A stretch of DNA of 64,000 nucleotides from positions 558,001 to 622,000 of the forward strand of contig CAXKVF010000077.1 in assembly GCA_964057225.1 (NCBI GenBank). Direction: 5' to 3'. The position numbers and the translations under genes were made by a program. A model generated the notes under the pieces. That model saw nothing but the letters and a program-made list of their open reading frames with translations, ran no database searches and had not been told where the DNA came from. The stretch's first letter is position 1. Every line of letters begins with the position of its first letter. Below, piece by piece: positions 26,577 to 40,700 of the stretch. This DNA comes from Auanema rhodensis (taxonomy: Eukaryota > Nematoda > Chromadorea > Rhabditida > Rhabditidae).

Positions 26577-29500
26577 ATACCAAGTGCACATCACGTGTAC
26601 ATTTAATTAGCATAAATTAAAGTTCACGTAAATTTCAAAGTCATGGTTACCATGAACCAATATCAATAAAAATTTGTTTTTAGACTAATATGGACATGGG
26701 GAATCTAATTTTGAAAACCGCATCTCTTTATCTTTCACGTGAAGCGAGTTACATACCAAGTGCACATCACGTGTACATTTAATTAGCATAAATTAAAGTT
26801 CACGTAAATTTCAAAGTCATGGTTACCATGAACTAATATCAATAAAAATTTGTTTTTAGACTAATATGGACATGGGGAATCTAATTTTGAAAACCGCATC
26901 TCTTTATCTTTCACGTGAAGCGAGTTACATACCAAGTGCACATCACGTGTACATTTAATTAGCATAAATTAAAGTTCACGTAAATTTCAAAGTCATGGTT
27001 ACCATGAACCAATATCAATAAAAATTTGTTTTTAGACTAATATGGACATGGGGAATCTAATTTTGAAAACCGCATCTCTTTATCTTTCACGTGAAGCGAG
27101 TTACATACCAAGTGCACATCACGTGTACATTTAATTAGCATAAATTAAAGTTCACGTAAATTTCAAAGTCATGGTTACCATGAACTAATATCAATAAAAA
27201 TTTGTTTTTAGACTAATATGGACATGGGGAATCTAATTTTGAAAACCGCATCTCTTTATCTTTCACGTGAAGCGAGTTACATACCAAGTGCACATCACGT
27301 GTACATTTAATTAGCATAAATTAAAGTTCACGTAAATTTCAAAGTCATGGTTACCATGAACCAATATCAATGAAAATTTGTTTTTAGACTAATATGGACA
27401 TGGGGAATCTAATTTTGAAAACCGCATCTCTTTATCTTTCACGTGAAGCGAGTTACATACCAAGTGCACATCACGTGTACATTTAATTAGCATAAATTAA
27501 AGTTCACGTAAATTTCAAAGTCATGGTTACCATGAACCAATATCAATAAAAATTTGTTTTTAGACTAATATGGACATGAGGAATCTAATTTTGAAAACCG
27601 CATCTCTTTATCTTTCACGTGAAGCGAGTTACATACCAAGTGCACATCACGTGTACATTTAATTAGCATAATTTAAAGTTCACGTAAATTTCAAAGTCAT
27701 GGTTACCATGCACCAATATCAATAAAAATTTGTTTTTAGACTAATATGAACATGGGGAATCTAATTTTGAAAACCGCATCTCTTTATCTTTCACGTGAAG
27801 CGAGTTACATACCAAGTGCACATCACGTGTACATTTAATTAGCATAAATTAAAGTTCACGTAAATTTCAAAGTCATGGTTACCATGCACCAATATCAATA
27901 AAAATTTGTTTTTAGACTAATATGGACATGGGGAATCTAATTTTGAAAACCGCATCTCTTTATCTTTCACGTGAAGCGAGTTACATACCAAGTGCACATC
28001 ACGTGTACATTTAATTAGCATAAATTAAAGTTCACGTAAACTTCAAAGTCATGGTTACCATGCACCAATATCAATAAAAATTTGTTTTTAGACTAATATG
28101 GACATGGGGAATCTAATTTTGAAAACCGCATCTCTTTATCTTTCACGTGAAGCGAGTTACATACCAAGTGCACATCACGTGTACATTTAATTAGCATAAA
28201 TTAAAGTTCACGTAAATTTCAAAGTCATGGTTACCATGAAGCAATATCAATAAAAATTTGTTTTTAGACTAATATGGACATGGGGAATCTAATTTTGAAA
28301 ACCACATCTCTTTATCTTTCACGTGAAGCGAGTTACATACCAAGTGCACATCACGTGTACATTTAATTAGCATAAATTAAAGTTCACGTAAATTTCAAAG
28401 TCATGGTTACCATTCACCAATATCAATAAAAATTTGTTTTTAGACTAATATGGACATGGGGAATCTAATTTTGAAAACCGCATCTCTTTATCTTTCACGT
28501 GAAGCGAGTTACATACCAAGTGCACATCACGTGTACATTTAATTAGCATAAATTAAAGTTCACGTAAATTTCAAAGTCATGGTTACCATGCACCAATATC
28601 AATAAAAATTTGTTTTTAGACTAATATGGACATGGGGAATCTAATTTTGAAAACCGCATCTCTTTATCTTTCACGTGAAGCGAGTTACATACCAAGTGCA
28701 CATCACGTGTACATTTAATTAGCATAAATTAAAGTTCACGTAAATTTCAAAGTCATGGTTACCATGAAGCAATATCAATAAAAATTTGTTTTTAGACTAA
28801 TATGGACATGGGGAATCTAATTTTGAAAACCACATCTCTTTATCTTTCACGTGAAGCGAGTTACATACCAAGTGCACATCACGTGTACATTTAATTAGCA
28901 TAAATTAAAGTTCACGTAAATTTCAAAGTCATGGTTACCATGAACCAATATCAATAAAAATTTGTTTTTAGACTAATATGGACATGGGGAATCTAATTTT
29001 GAAAACCGCATCTCTTTATCTTTCACGTGAAGCGAGTTACATACCAAGTGCACATCACGTGTACATTTAATTAGCATAAATTAAAGTTCACGTAAATTTC
29101 AAAGTCATGGTTACCATGAACTAATATCAATAAAAATTTGTTTTTAGACTAATATGGACATGGGGAATCTAATTTTGAAAACCGCATCTCTTTATCTTTC
29201 ACGTGAAGCGAGTTACATACCAAGTGCACATCACGTGTACATTTAATTAGCATAAATTAAAGTTCACGTAAATTTCAAAGTCATGGTTACCATGAACCAA
29301 TATCAATAAAAATTTGTTTTTAGACTAATATGGACATGGGGAATCTAATTTTGAAAACCGCATCTCTTTATCTTTCACGTGAAGCGAGTTACATACCAAG
29401 TGCACATCACGTGTACATTTAATTAGCATAAATTAAAGTTCACGTAAATTTCAAAGTCATGGTTACCATGAACTAATATCAATAAAAATTTGTTTTTAGA

Positions 29501-30976
29501 CTAATATGGACATGGGGAATCTAATTTTGAAAACCGCATCTCTTTATCTTTCACGTGAAGCGAGTTACATACCAAGTGCACATCACGTGTACATTTAATT
29601 AGCATAAATTAAAGTTCACGTAAATTTCAAAGTCATGGTTACCATGAACCAATATCAATGAAAATTTGTTTTTAGACTAATATGGACATGGGGAATCTAA
29701 TTTTGAAAACCGCATCTCTTTATCTTTCACGTGAAGCGAGTTACATACCAAGTGCACATCACGTGTACATTTAATTAGCATAAATTAAAGTTCACGTAAA
29801 TTTCAAAGTCATGGTTACCATGAACCAATATCAATAAAAATTTGTTTTTAGACTAATATGGACATGAGGAATCTAATTTTGAAAACCGCATCTCTTTATC
29901 TTTCACGTGAAGCGAGTTACATACCAAGTGCACATCACGTGTACATTTAATTAGCATAATTTAAAGTTCACGTAAATTTCAAAGTCATGGTTACCATGCA
30001 CCAATATCAATAAAAATTTGTTTTTAGACTAATATGAACATGGGGAATCTAATTTTGAAAACCGCATCTCTTTATCTTTCACGTGAAGCGAGTTACATAC
30101 CAAGTGCACATCACGTGTACATTTAATTAGCATAAATTAAAGTTCACGTAAATTTCAAAGTCATGGTTACCATGCACCAATATCAATAAAAATTTGTTTT
30201 TAGACTAATATGGACATGGGGAATCTAATTTTGAAAACCGCATCTCTTTATCTTTCACGTGAAGCGAGTTACATACCAAGTGCACATCACGTGTACATTT
30301 AATTAGCATAAATTAAAGTTCACGTAAACTTCAAAGTCATGGTTACCATGCACCAATATCAATAAAAATTTGTTTTTAGACTAATATGGACATGGGGAAT
30401 CTAATTTTGAAAACCGCATCTCTTTATCTTTCACGTGAAGCGAGTTACATACCAAGTGCACATCACGTGTACATTTAATTAGCATAAATTAAAGTTCACG
30501 TAAATTTCAAAGTCATGGTTACCATGAAGCAATATCAATAAAAATTTGTTTTTAGACTAATATGGACATGGGGAATCTAATTTTGAAAACCACATCTCTT
30601 TATCTTTCACGTGAAGCGAGTTACATACCAAGTGCACATCACGTGTACATTTAATTAGCATAAATTAAAGTTCACGTAAATTTCAAAGTCATGGTTACCA
30701 TTCACCAATATCAATAAAAATTTGTTTTTAGACTAATATGGACATGGGGAATCTAATTTTGAAAACCGCATCTCTTTATCTTTCACGTGAAGCGAGTTAC
30801 ATACCAAGTGCACATCACGTGTACATTTAATTAGCATAAATTAAAGTTCACGTAAATTTCAAAGTCATGGTTACCATGCACCAATATCAATAAAAATTTG
30901 TTTTTAGACTAATATGGACATGGGGAATCTAATTTTGAAAACCGCATCTCTTTATCTTTCACGTGAAGCGAGTTAC
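26401..30976 (+). repeat. Tandem 13-monomer (2288-bp) duplication
   Basis: Units 26401-28688 (M151-M163) and 28689-30976 (M164-M176) abut directly and share every marker I scored: G144A in the first monomer, then A, T, A, T, A with A92G, A with G123A, C with A40T/G117A, C, C with T57C, G with G144A, the rare G78T monomer (28411 and 30699), and C. The rare G78T pair lies exactly 2288 bp apart. No scored difference was found, so this is among the youngest events in the window. Confidence 0.9.
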
Positions 30977-31504
30977 ATACCAAGTGCACATCACGTGTAC
31001 ATTTAATTAGCATAAATTAAAGTTCACGTAAATTTCAAAGTCATGGTTACCATGAAGCAATATCAATAAAAATTTGTTTTTAGACTAATATGGACATGGG
31101 GAATCTAATTTTGAAAACCGCATCTCTTTATCTTTCACGTGAAGCGAGTTACATACCAAGTGCACATCACGTGTACATTCAATTAGCATAAATTAAAGTT
31201 CACGTAAATTTCAAAGTCATGGTTACCATGAACTAATATCAATAAAAATTTGTTTTTAGACTAATATGGACATGGGGAATCTAATTTTGAAAACCGCATC
31301 TCTTTATCTTTCACGTGAAGCGAGTTACATACCAAGTGCACATCACGTGTACATTTAATTAGCATAAATTAAAGTTCACGTAAATTTCAAAGTCATGGTT
31401 ACCATGAACTAATATCAATAAAAATTTGTTTTTAGACTAATATGGACATGGGGAATCTAATTTTGAAAACCGCATCTCTTTATCTTTCACGTGAAGCGAG
31501 TTAC

Positions 31505-32560
31505 ATACCAAGTGCACATCACGTGTACAATTAATTAGCATAAATTAAAGTTCACGTAAATTTCAAAGTCATGGTTACCATGAAGCAATATCAATAAAAA
31601 TTTGTTTCTAGACTAATACGGACATGGGGAATCTAATTTTGAAAACCGCATCTCTTTATCTTTCACGTGAAGCGAGTTACATACCAAGTGCACATCACGT
31701 GTACATTTAATTAGCATAAATTAAAGTTCACGTAAATTTCAAAGTCATGGTTACCATGAACTAATATCAATAAAAATTTGTTTTTAGACTAATATGGACA
31801 TGGGGAATCTAATTTTGAAAACCGCATCTCTTTATCTTTCACGTGAAGCGAGTTACATACCAAGTGCACATCACGTGTACATTTAATTAGCATAAATTAA
31901 AGTTCACGTAAATTTCAAAGTCATGGTTACCATGAACCAATATCAATAAAAATTTGTTTTTAGACTAATATGGACATGGGGAATCTAATTTTGAAAACCG
32001 CATCTCTTTATCTTTCACGTGAAGCGAGTTACATACCAAGTGCACATCACGTGTACATTTAATTAGCATAAATTAAAGTTCACGTAAATTTCAAAGTCAT
32101 GGTTACCATGAACTAATATCAATAAAAATTTGTTTTTAGACTAATATGGACATGGGGAATTTAATTTTGAAAACCGCATCTCTTTATCTTTCACGTGAAG
32201 CGAGTTACATACCAAGTGCACATCACGTGTACAATTAATTAGCATAAATTAAAGTTCACGTAAATTTCAAAGTCATGGTTACCATGAAGCAATATCAATA
32301 AAAATTTGTTTTTAGACTAATATGGACATGGGGAATCTAATTTTGAAAACCGCATCTCTTTATCTTTCACGTGAAGCGAGTTACATACCAAGTGCACATC
32401 ACGTGTACATTTAATTAGCATAAATTAAAGTTCACGTAAATTTCAAAGTCATGGTTACCATGAACTAATATCAATAAAAATTTGTTTTTAGACTAATATG
32501 GACATGGGGAATCTAATTTTGAAAACCGCATCTCTTTATCTTTCACGTGAAGCGAGTTAC
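31505..32560 (+). repeat. Third partial copy of a domain II block
   Basis: M180-M185 repeat the order G (T26A, T104C), T, A, T (C129T), G (T26A), T seen at 22529-23584 and 25345-26400. The C129T mark is 35 monomers (6160 bp) from the second copy. M180 has the private change T115C. Its isolation from the rest of the block suggests later deletion or rearrangement by exchange between non-adjacent copies. Confidence 0.8.
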
Positions 32561-32736
32561 ATACCAAGTGCACATCACGTGTACATTTAATTAGCATAAA
32601 TTAAAGTTCACGTAAATTTCAAAGTCATGGTTACCATGAACCAATATCAATAAAAATTTGTTTTTAGACTAATATGGACATGGGGAATCTAATTTTGAAA
32701 ACCGCATCTCTTTATCTTTCACGTGAAGCGAGTTAC

Positions 32737-34144
32737 ATACCAAGTGCACATCACGTGTACATTTAATTAGCATAAATTAAAGTTCACGTAAATTTCAAAG
32801 TCATGGTTACCATGAACCAATATCAATAAAAATTTGTTTTTAGACTAATATGGACATGGGGAATCTAATTTTGAAAACCGCATCTCTTTATCTTTCACGT
32901 GAAGCGAGTTACATACCAAGTGCACATCACGTGTACATTTAATTAGCATAAATTAAAGTTCACGTAAATTTCAAAGTCATGGTTACCATGAACTAATATC
33001 AATAAAAATTTGTTTTTAGACTAATATGGACATGGGGAATCTAATTTTGAAAACCGCATCTCTTTATCTTTCACGTGAAGCGAGTTACATACCAAGTGCA
33101 CATCACGTGTACATTTAATTAGCATAAATTAAAGTTCACGTAAATTTCAAAGTCATGGTTACCATGAACCAATATCAATAAAAATTTGTTTTTAGACTAA
33201 TATGGACATGGGGAATCTAATTTTAAAAACCGCATCTCTTTATCTTTCACGTGAAGCGAGTTACATACCAAGTGCACATCACGTGTACATTTAATTAGCA
33301 TAAATTAAAGTTCACGTAAATTTCAAAGTCATGGTTACCATGAACCAATATCAATAAAAATTTGTTTTTAGACTAATATGGACATGGGGAATCTAATTTT
33401 GAAAACCGCATCTCTTTATCTTTCACGTGAAGCGAGTTACATACCAAGTGCACATCACGTGTACATTTAATTAGCATAAATTAAAGTTCACGTAAATTTC
33501 AAAGTCATGGTTACCATGAACCAATATCAATAAAAATTTGTTTTTAGACTAATATGGACATGGGGAATCTAATTTTGAAAACCGCATCTCTTTATCTTTC
33601 ACGTGAAGCGAGTTACATACCAAGTGCACATCACGTGTACATTTAATTAGCATAAATTAAAGTTCACGTAAATTTCAAAGTCATGGTTACCATGAACTAA
33701 TATCAATAAAAATTTGTTTTTAGACTAATATGGACATGGGGAATCTAATTTTGAAAACCGCATCTCTTTATCTTTCACGTGAAGCGAGTTACATACCAAG
33801 TGCACATCACGTGTACATTTAATTAGCATAAATTAAAGTTCACGTAAATTTCAAAGTCATGGTTACCATGAACCAATATCAATAAAAATTTGTTTTTAGA
33901 CTAATATGGACATGGGGAATCTAATTTTAAAAACCGCATCTCTTTATCTTTCACGTGAAGCGAGTTACATACCAAGTGCACATCACGTGTACATTTAATT
34001 AGCATAAATTAAAGTTCACGTAAATTTCAAAGTCATGGTTACCATGAACCAATATCAATAAAAATTTGTTTTTAGACTAATATGGACATGGGGAATCTAA
34101 TTTTGAAAACCGCATCTCTTTATCTTTCACGTGAAGCGAGTTAC
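32737..34144 (+). repeat. Tandem 4-monomer (704-bp) duplication
   Basis: Units 32737-33440 (M187-M190) and 33441-34144 (M191-M194) are both A, T, A with G137A, A. The private G137A mark (TTTTAAAAAC) falls at 33221 and 33925, exactly 704 bp apart, and I noticed it nowhere else. This is the shortest clear direct duplication in the window. Confidence 0.85.
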
Positions 34145-36784
34145 ATACCAAGTGCACATCACGTGTACAATTAATTAGCATAAATTAAAGTTCACGTAAA
34201 TTTCAAAGTCATGGTTACCATGAAGCAATATCAATAAAAATTTGTTTCTAGACTAATATGGACATGGGGAATCTAATTTTGAAAACCGCATCTCTTTATC
34301 TTTCACGTGAAGCGAGTTACATACCAAGTGCACATCACGTGTACATTTAATTAGCATAAATTAAAGTTCACGTAAATTTCAAAGTCATGGTTACCATGAA
34401 GCAATATCAATAAAAATTTGTTTTTAGACTAATATGGACATGGGGAATCTAATTTTGAAAACCACATCTCTTTATCTTTCACGTGAAGCGAGTTACATAC
34501 CAAGTGCACATCACGTGTACATTTAATTAGCATAAATTAAAGTTCACGTAAATTTCAAAGTCATGGTTACCATGAACCAATATCAATAAAAATTTGTTTT
34601 TAGACTAATATGGACATGGGGAATCTAATTTTGAAAACCGCATCTCTTTATCTTTCACGTGAAGCGAGTTACATACCAAGTGCACATCACGTGTACATTT
34701 AATTAGCATAAATTAAAGTTCACGTAAATTTCAAAGTCATGGTTACCATGAACTAATATCAATAAAAATTTGTTTTTAGACTAATATGGACATGGGGAAT
34801 CTAATTTTGAAAACCGCATCTCTTCATCTTTCACGTGAAGCGAGTTACATACCAAGTGCACATCACGTGTACATTTAATTAGCATAAATTAAAGTTCACG
34901 TAAATTTCAAAGTCATGGTTACCATGCACCAATATCAATAAAAATTTGTTTTTAGACTAATATGGACATGGGGAATCTAATTTTGAAAACCGCATCTCTT
35001 TTTCTTTCACGTGAAGCGAGTTACATACCAAGTGCACATCACGTGTACATTTAATTAGCATAAATTAAAGTTCACGTAAATTTCAAAGTCATGGTTACCA
35101 TGAACCAATATCAATAAAAATTTGTTTTTAGACTAATATGGACATGGGGAATCTAATTTTGAAAACCGCATCTCTTTATCTTTCACGTGAAGCGAGTTAC
35201 ATACCAAGTGCACATCACGTGTACAATTAATTAGCATAAATTAAAGTTCACGTAAATTTCAAAGTCATGGTTACCATGAAGCAATATCAATAAAAATTTG
35301 TTTCTAGACTAATATGGACATGGGGAATCTAATTTTGAAAACCGCATCTCTTTATCTTTCACGTGAAGCGAGTTACATACCAAGTGCACATCACGTGTAC
35401 ATTTAATCAGCATAAATTAAAGTTCACGTAAATTTCAAAGTCATGGTTACCATGAAGCAATATCAATAAAAATTTGTTTTTAGACTAATATGGACATGGG
35501 GAATCTAATTTTGAAAACCACATCTCTTTATCTTTCACGTGAAGCGAGTTACATACCAAGTGCACATCACGTGTACATTTAATTAGCATAAATTAAAGTT
35601 CACGTAAATTTCAAAGTCATGGTTACCATGAACCAATATCAATAAAAATTTGTTTTTAGACTAATATGGACATGGGGAATCTAATTTTGAAAACCGCATC
35701 TCTTTATCTTTCACGTGAAGCGAGTTACATACCAAGTGCACATCACGTGTACATTTAATTAGCATAAATTAAAGTTCACGTAAATTTCAAAGTCATGGTT
35801 ACCATGAACTAATATCAATAAAAATTTGTTTTTAGACTAATATGGACATGGGGAATCTAATTTTGAAAACCGCATCTCTTTATCTTTCACGTGAAGCGAG
35901 TTACATACCGAGTGCACATCACGTGTACATTTAATTAGCATAAATTAAAGTTCACGTAAATTTCAAAGTCATGGTTACCATGAACCAATATCAATAAAAA
36001 TTTGTTTTTAGACTAATATGGACATGGGGAATCTAATTTTGAAAACCGCATCTCTTTATCTTTCACGTGAAGCGAGTTACATACCAAGTGCACATCACGT
36101 GTACATTTAATTAGCATAAATTAAAGTTCACGTAAATTTCAAAGTCATGGTTACCATGAACCAATATCAATAAAAATTTGTTTTTAGACTAATATGGACA
36201 TGGGGAATCTAATTTTGAAAACCGCATCTCTTTATCTTTCACGTGAAGCGAGTTACATACCAAGTGCACATCACGTGTACATTTAATTAGCATAAATTAA
36301 AGTTCACGTAAATTTCAAAGTCATGGTTACCATGAACCAATATCAATAAAAATTTGTTTTTAGACTAATATGGACATGGGGAATCTAATTTTGAAAACCG
36401 CATCTCTTTATCTTTCACGTGAAGCGAGTTACATACCAAGTGCACATCACGTGTACATTTAATTAGCATAAATTAAAGTTCACGTAAATTTCAAAGTCAT
36501 GGTTACCATGCACCAATATCAATAAAAATTTGTTTTTAGACTAATATGAACATGGGGAATCTAATTTTGAAAACCGCATCTCTTTATCTTTCACGTGAAG
36601 CGAGTTACATACCAAGTGCACATCACGTGTACATTTAATTAGCATAAATTAAAGTTCACGTAAATTTCAAAGTCATGGTTACCATGAACCAATATCAATA
36701 AAAATTTGTTTTTAGACTAATATGGACATGGGGAATCTAATTTTGAAAACCGCATCTCTTTATCTTTCACGTGAAGCGAGTTAC

Positions 36785-36883
36785 ATACCAAGTGCAATAA
36801 AAATTTGTTTTTAGACTAATATGGACATGGGGAATCTAATTTTGAAAACCGCATCTCTTCATCTTTCACGTGAAGCGAGTTAC
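36785..36883 (+). repeat. Truncated 99-bp monomer (M210)
   Basis: The monomer starts normally with ATACCAAGTGCA (positions 1-12) and then jumps to position 90 (ATAAAAATTTG), losing 77 bp that include the first CACGTG, the inverted repeat, the GGTTACC dyad and the variable cassette. Both ends of the lost segment have the dinucleotide CA (11-12 and 88-89), giving a 2-bp microhomology junction, as in end joining or replication slippage. The remaining tail is the 'c' type (TTCATC) and the following monomers are C 't', C, G with T26A/T104C, which fits a former type A monomer in the usual order. The event could have removed 77 bp plus any whole number of monomers. It is the only length change in the window. 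Confidence 0.97.
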
Positions 36884-37763
36884 ATACCAAGTGCACATCA
36901 CGTGTACATTTAATTAGCATAAATTAAAGTTCACGTAAATTTCAAAGTCATGGTTACCATGCACCAATATCAATAAAAATTTGTTTTTAGACTAATATGG
37001 ACATGGGGAATCTAATTTTGAAAACCGCATCTCTTTTTCTTTCACGTGAAGCGAGTTACATACCAAGTGCACATCACGTGTACATTTAATTAGCATAAAT
37101 TAAAGTTCACGTAAATTTCAAAGTCATGGTTACCATGCACCAATATCAATAAAAATTTGTTTTTAGACTAATATGGACATGGGGAATCTAATTTTGAAAA
37201 CCGCATCTCTTTATCTTTCACGTGAAGCGAGTTACATACCAAGTGCACATCACGTGTACAATTAATTAGCATAAATTAAAGTTCACGTAAATTTCAAAGT
37301 CATGGTTACCATGAAGGAATATCAATAAAAATTTGTTTCTAGACTAATATGGACATGGGGAATCTAATTTTGAAAACCGCATCTCTTTATCTTTCACGTG
37401 AAGCGAGTTACATACCAAGTGCACATCACGTGTACATTTAATTAGCATAAATTAAAGTTCACGTAAATTTCAAAGTCATGGTTACCATGAAGCAATATCA
37501 ATAAAAATTTGTTTTTAGACTAATATGGACATGGGGAATCTAATTTTGAAAACCACATCTCTTTATCTTTCACGTGAAGCGAGTTACATACCAAGTGCAC
37601 ATCACGTGTACATTTAATTAGCATAAATTAAAGTTCACGTAAATTTCAAAGTCATGGTTACCATGAACCAATATCAATAAAAATTTGTTTTTAGACTAAT
37701 ATGGACATGGGGAATCTAATTTTGAAAACCGCATCTCTTTATCTTTCACGTGAAGCGAGTTAC

Positions 37764-40700
37764 ATACCAAGTGCACATCACGTGTACATTTAATTAGCAT
37801 AAATTAAAGTTCACGTAAATTTCAAAGTCATGGTTACCATGAACTAATATCAATAAAAATTTGTTTTTAGACTAATATGGACATGAGGAATCTAATTTTG
37901 AAAACCGCATCTCTTTATCTTTCACGTGAAGCGAGTTACATACCAAGTGCACATCACGTGTACATTTAATTAGCATAAATTAAAGTTCACGTAAATTTCA
38001 AAGTCATGGTTACCATGAACTAATATCAATAAAAATTTGTTTTTAGACTAATATGGACATGGGGAATCTAATTTTGAAAACCGCATCTCTTTATCTTTCA
38101 CGTGAAGCGAGTTACATACCAAGTGCACATCACGTGTACATTTAATTAGCATAAATTAAAGTTCACGTAAATTTCAAAGTCATGGTTACCATGAACCAAT
38201 ATCAATAAAAATTTGTTTTTAGACTAATATGGACATGGGGAATCTAATTTTGAAAACCGCATCTCTTTATCTTTCACGTGAAGCGAGTTACATACCAAGT
38301 GCACATCACGTGTACATTTAATTAGCATAAATTAAAGTTCACGTAAATTTCAAAGTCATGGTTACCATGAACTAATATCAATAAAAATTTGTTTTTAGAC
38401 TAATATGGACATGGGGAATCTAATTTTGAAAACCGCATCTCTTTATCTTTCACGTGAAGCGAGTTACATACCAAGTGCACATCACGTGTACATTTAATTA
38501 GCATAAATTAAAGTTCACGTAAATTTCACAGTCATGGTTACCATGAACCAATATCAATAAAAATTTGTTTTTAGACTAATATGGACATGGGGAATCTAAT
38601 TTTGAAAACCGCATCTCTTTATCTTTCACGTGAAGCGAGTTACATACCAAGTGCACATCACGTGTACATTTAATTAGCATAAATTAAAGTTCACGTAAAT
38701 TTCAAAGTCATGGTTACCATGAACTAATATCAATAAAAATTTGTTTTTAGACTAATATGGACATGGGGAATCTAATTTTGAAAACCGCATCTCTTTATCT
38801 TTCACGTGAAGCGAGTTACATACCAAGTGCACATCACGTGTACATTTAATTAGCATAAATTAAAGTTCACGTAAATTTCAAAGTCATGGTTACCATGAAC
38901 CAATATCAATAAAAATTTGTTTTTAGACTAATATGGACATGGGGAATCTAATTTTGAAAACCGCATCTCTTTATCTTTCACGTGAAGCGAGTTACATACC
39001 AAGTGCACATCACGTGTACATTTAATTAGCATAAATTAAAGTTCACGTAAATTTCAAAGTCATGGTTACCATGAACCAATATCAATAAAAATTTGTTTTT
39101 AGACTAATATGGACATGGGGAATCTAATTTTGAAAACCGCATCTCTTTATCTTTCACGTGAAGCGAGTTACATACCAAGTGCACATCACGTGTACATTTA
39201 ATTAGCATAAATTAAAGTTCACGTAAATTTCAAAGTCATGGTTACCATGAACCAATATCAATGAAAATTTGTTTTTAGACTAATATGAACATGGGGAATC
39301 TAATTTTGAAAACCGCATCTCTTTATCTTTCACGTGAAGCGAGTTACTTACCAAGTGCACATCACGTGTACATTTAATTAGCATAAATTAAAGTTCACGT
39401 AAATTTCAAAGTCATGGTTACCATGAACCAATATCAATAAAAATTTGTTTTTAGACTAATATGGACATGGGGAATCTAATTTTGAAAACCGCATCTCTTT
39501 ATCTTTCACGTGAAGCGAGTTACATACCAAGTGCACATCACGTGTACATTTAATTAGCATAAATTAAAGTTCACGTAAATTTCAAAGTCATGGTTACCAT
39601 GAACCAATATCAATAAAAATTTGTTTTTAGACTAATATGGACATGAGGAATCTAATTTTGAAAACCGCATCTCTTTATCTTTCACGTGAAGCGAGTTACA
39701 TACCAAGTGCACATCACGTGTACATTTAATTAGCATAAATTAAAGTTCACGTAAATTTCAAAGTCATGGTTACCATGAACTAATATCAATAAAAATTTGT
39801 TTTTAGACTAATATGGACATGGGGAATCTAATTTTGAAAACCGCATCTCTTTATCTTTCACGTGAAGCGAGTTACATACCAAGTGCACATCACGTGTACA
39901 TTTAATTAGCATAAATTAAAGTTCACGTAAATTTCAAAGTCATGGTTACCATGAACCAATATCAATAAAAATTTGTTTTTAGACTAATATGGACATGGGG
40001 AATCTAATTTTGAAAACCGCATCTCTTTATCTTTCACGTGAAGCGAGTTACATACCAAGTGCACATCACGTGTACATTTAATTAGCATAAATTAAAGTTC
40101 ACGTAAATTTCAAAGTCATGGTTACCATGAACTAATATCAATAAAAATTTGTTTTTAGACTAATATGGACATGGGGAATCTAATTTTGAAAACCGCATCT
40201 CTTTATCTTTCACGTGAAGCGAGTTACATACCAAGTGCACATCACGTGTACATTTAATTAGCATAAATTAAAGTTCACGTAAATTTCACAGTCATGGTTA
40301 CCATGAACCAATATCAATAAAAATTTGTTTTTAGACTAATATGGACATGGGGAATCTAATTTTGAAAACCGCATCTCTTTATCTTTCACGTGAAGCGAGT
40401 TACATACCAAGTGCACATCACGTGTACATTTAATTAGCATAAATTAAAGTTCACGTAAATTTCAAAGTCATGGTTACCATGAACTAATATCAATAAAAAT
40501 TTGTTTTTAGACTAATATGGACATGGGGAATCTAATTTTGAAAACCGCATCTCTTTATCTTTCACGTGAAGCGAGTTACATACCAAGTGCACATCACGTG
40601 TACATTTAATTAGCATAAATTAAAGTTCACGTAAATTTCAAAGTCATGGTTACCATGAACCAATATCAATAAAAATTTGTTTTTAGACTAATATGGACAT

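Larger units (their letters stand above)
11969..36784 (+). repeat. Domain II subarray (M69-M209)
   Basis: In this domain the 'c' and 't' tail variants nearly vanish (exceptions M75, M198, M199) and T158C is rare. New markers appear: A40T with G117A (type C), A92G and G123A (type A), T57C (type C), C129T (type T) and T104C with T26A (type G). The left part (11969-21120) is irregular and carries many private substitutions. The middle (21121-31504) is made of long duplicated blocks. The right part (31505-36784) has a partial third block copy and a short 4-monomer duplication. The domain ends at the truncated monomer. Confidence 0.7.

Noticed and set aside
36785-36883. Distinct monomer family or inserted element at the short repeat
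   Set aside because: All 99 bases match monomer positions 1-12 and 90-176, so it is a deletion derivative of the standard monomer.
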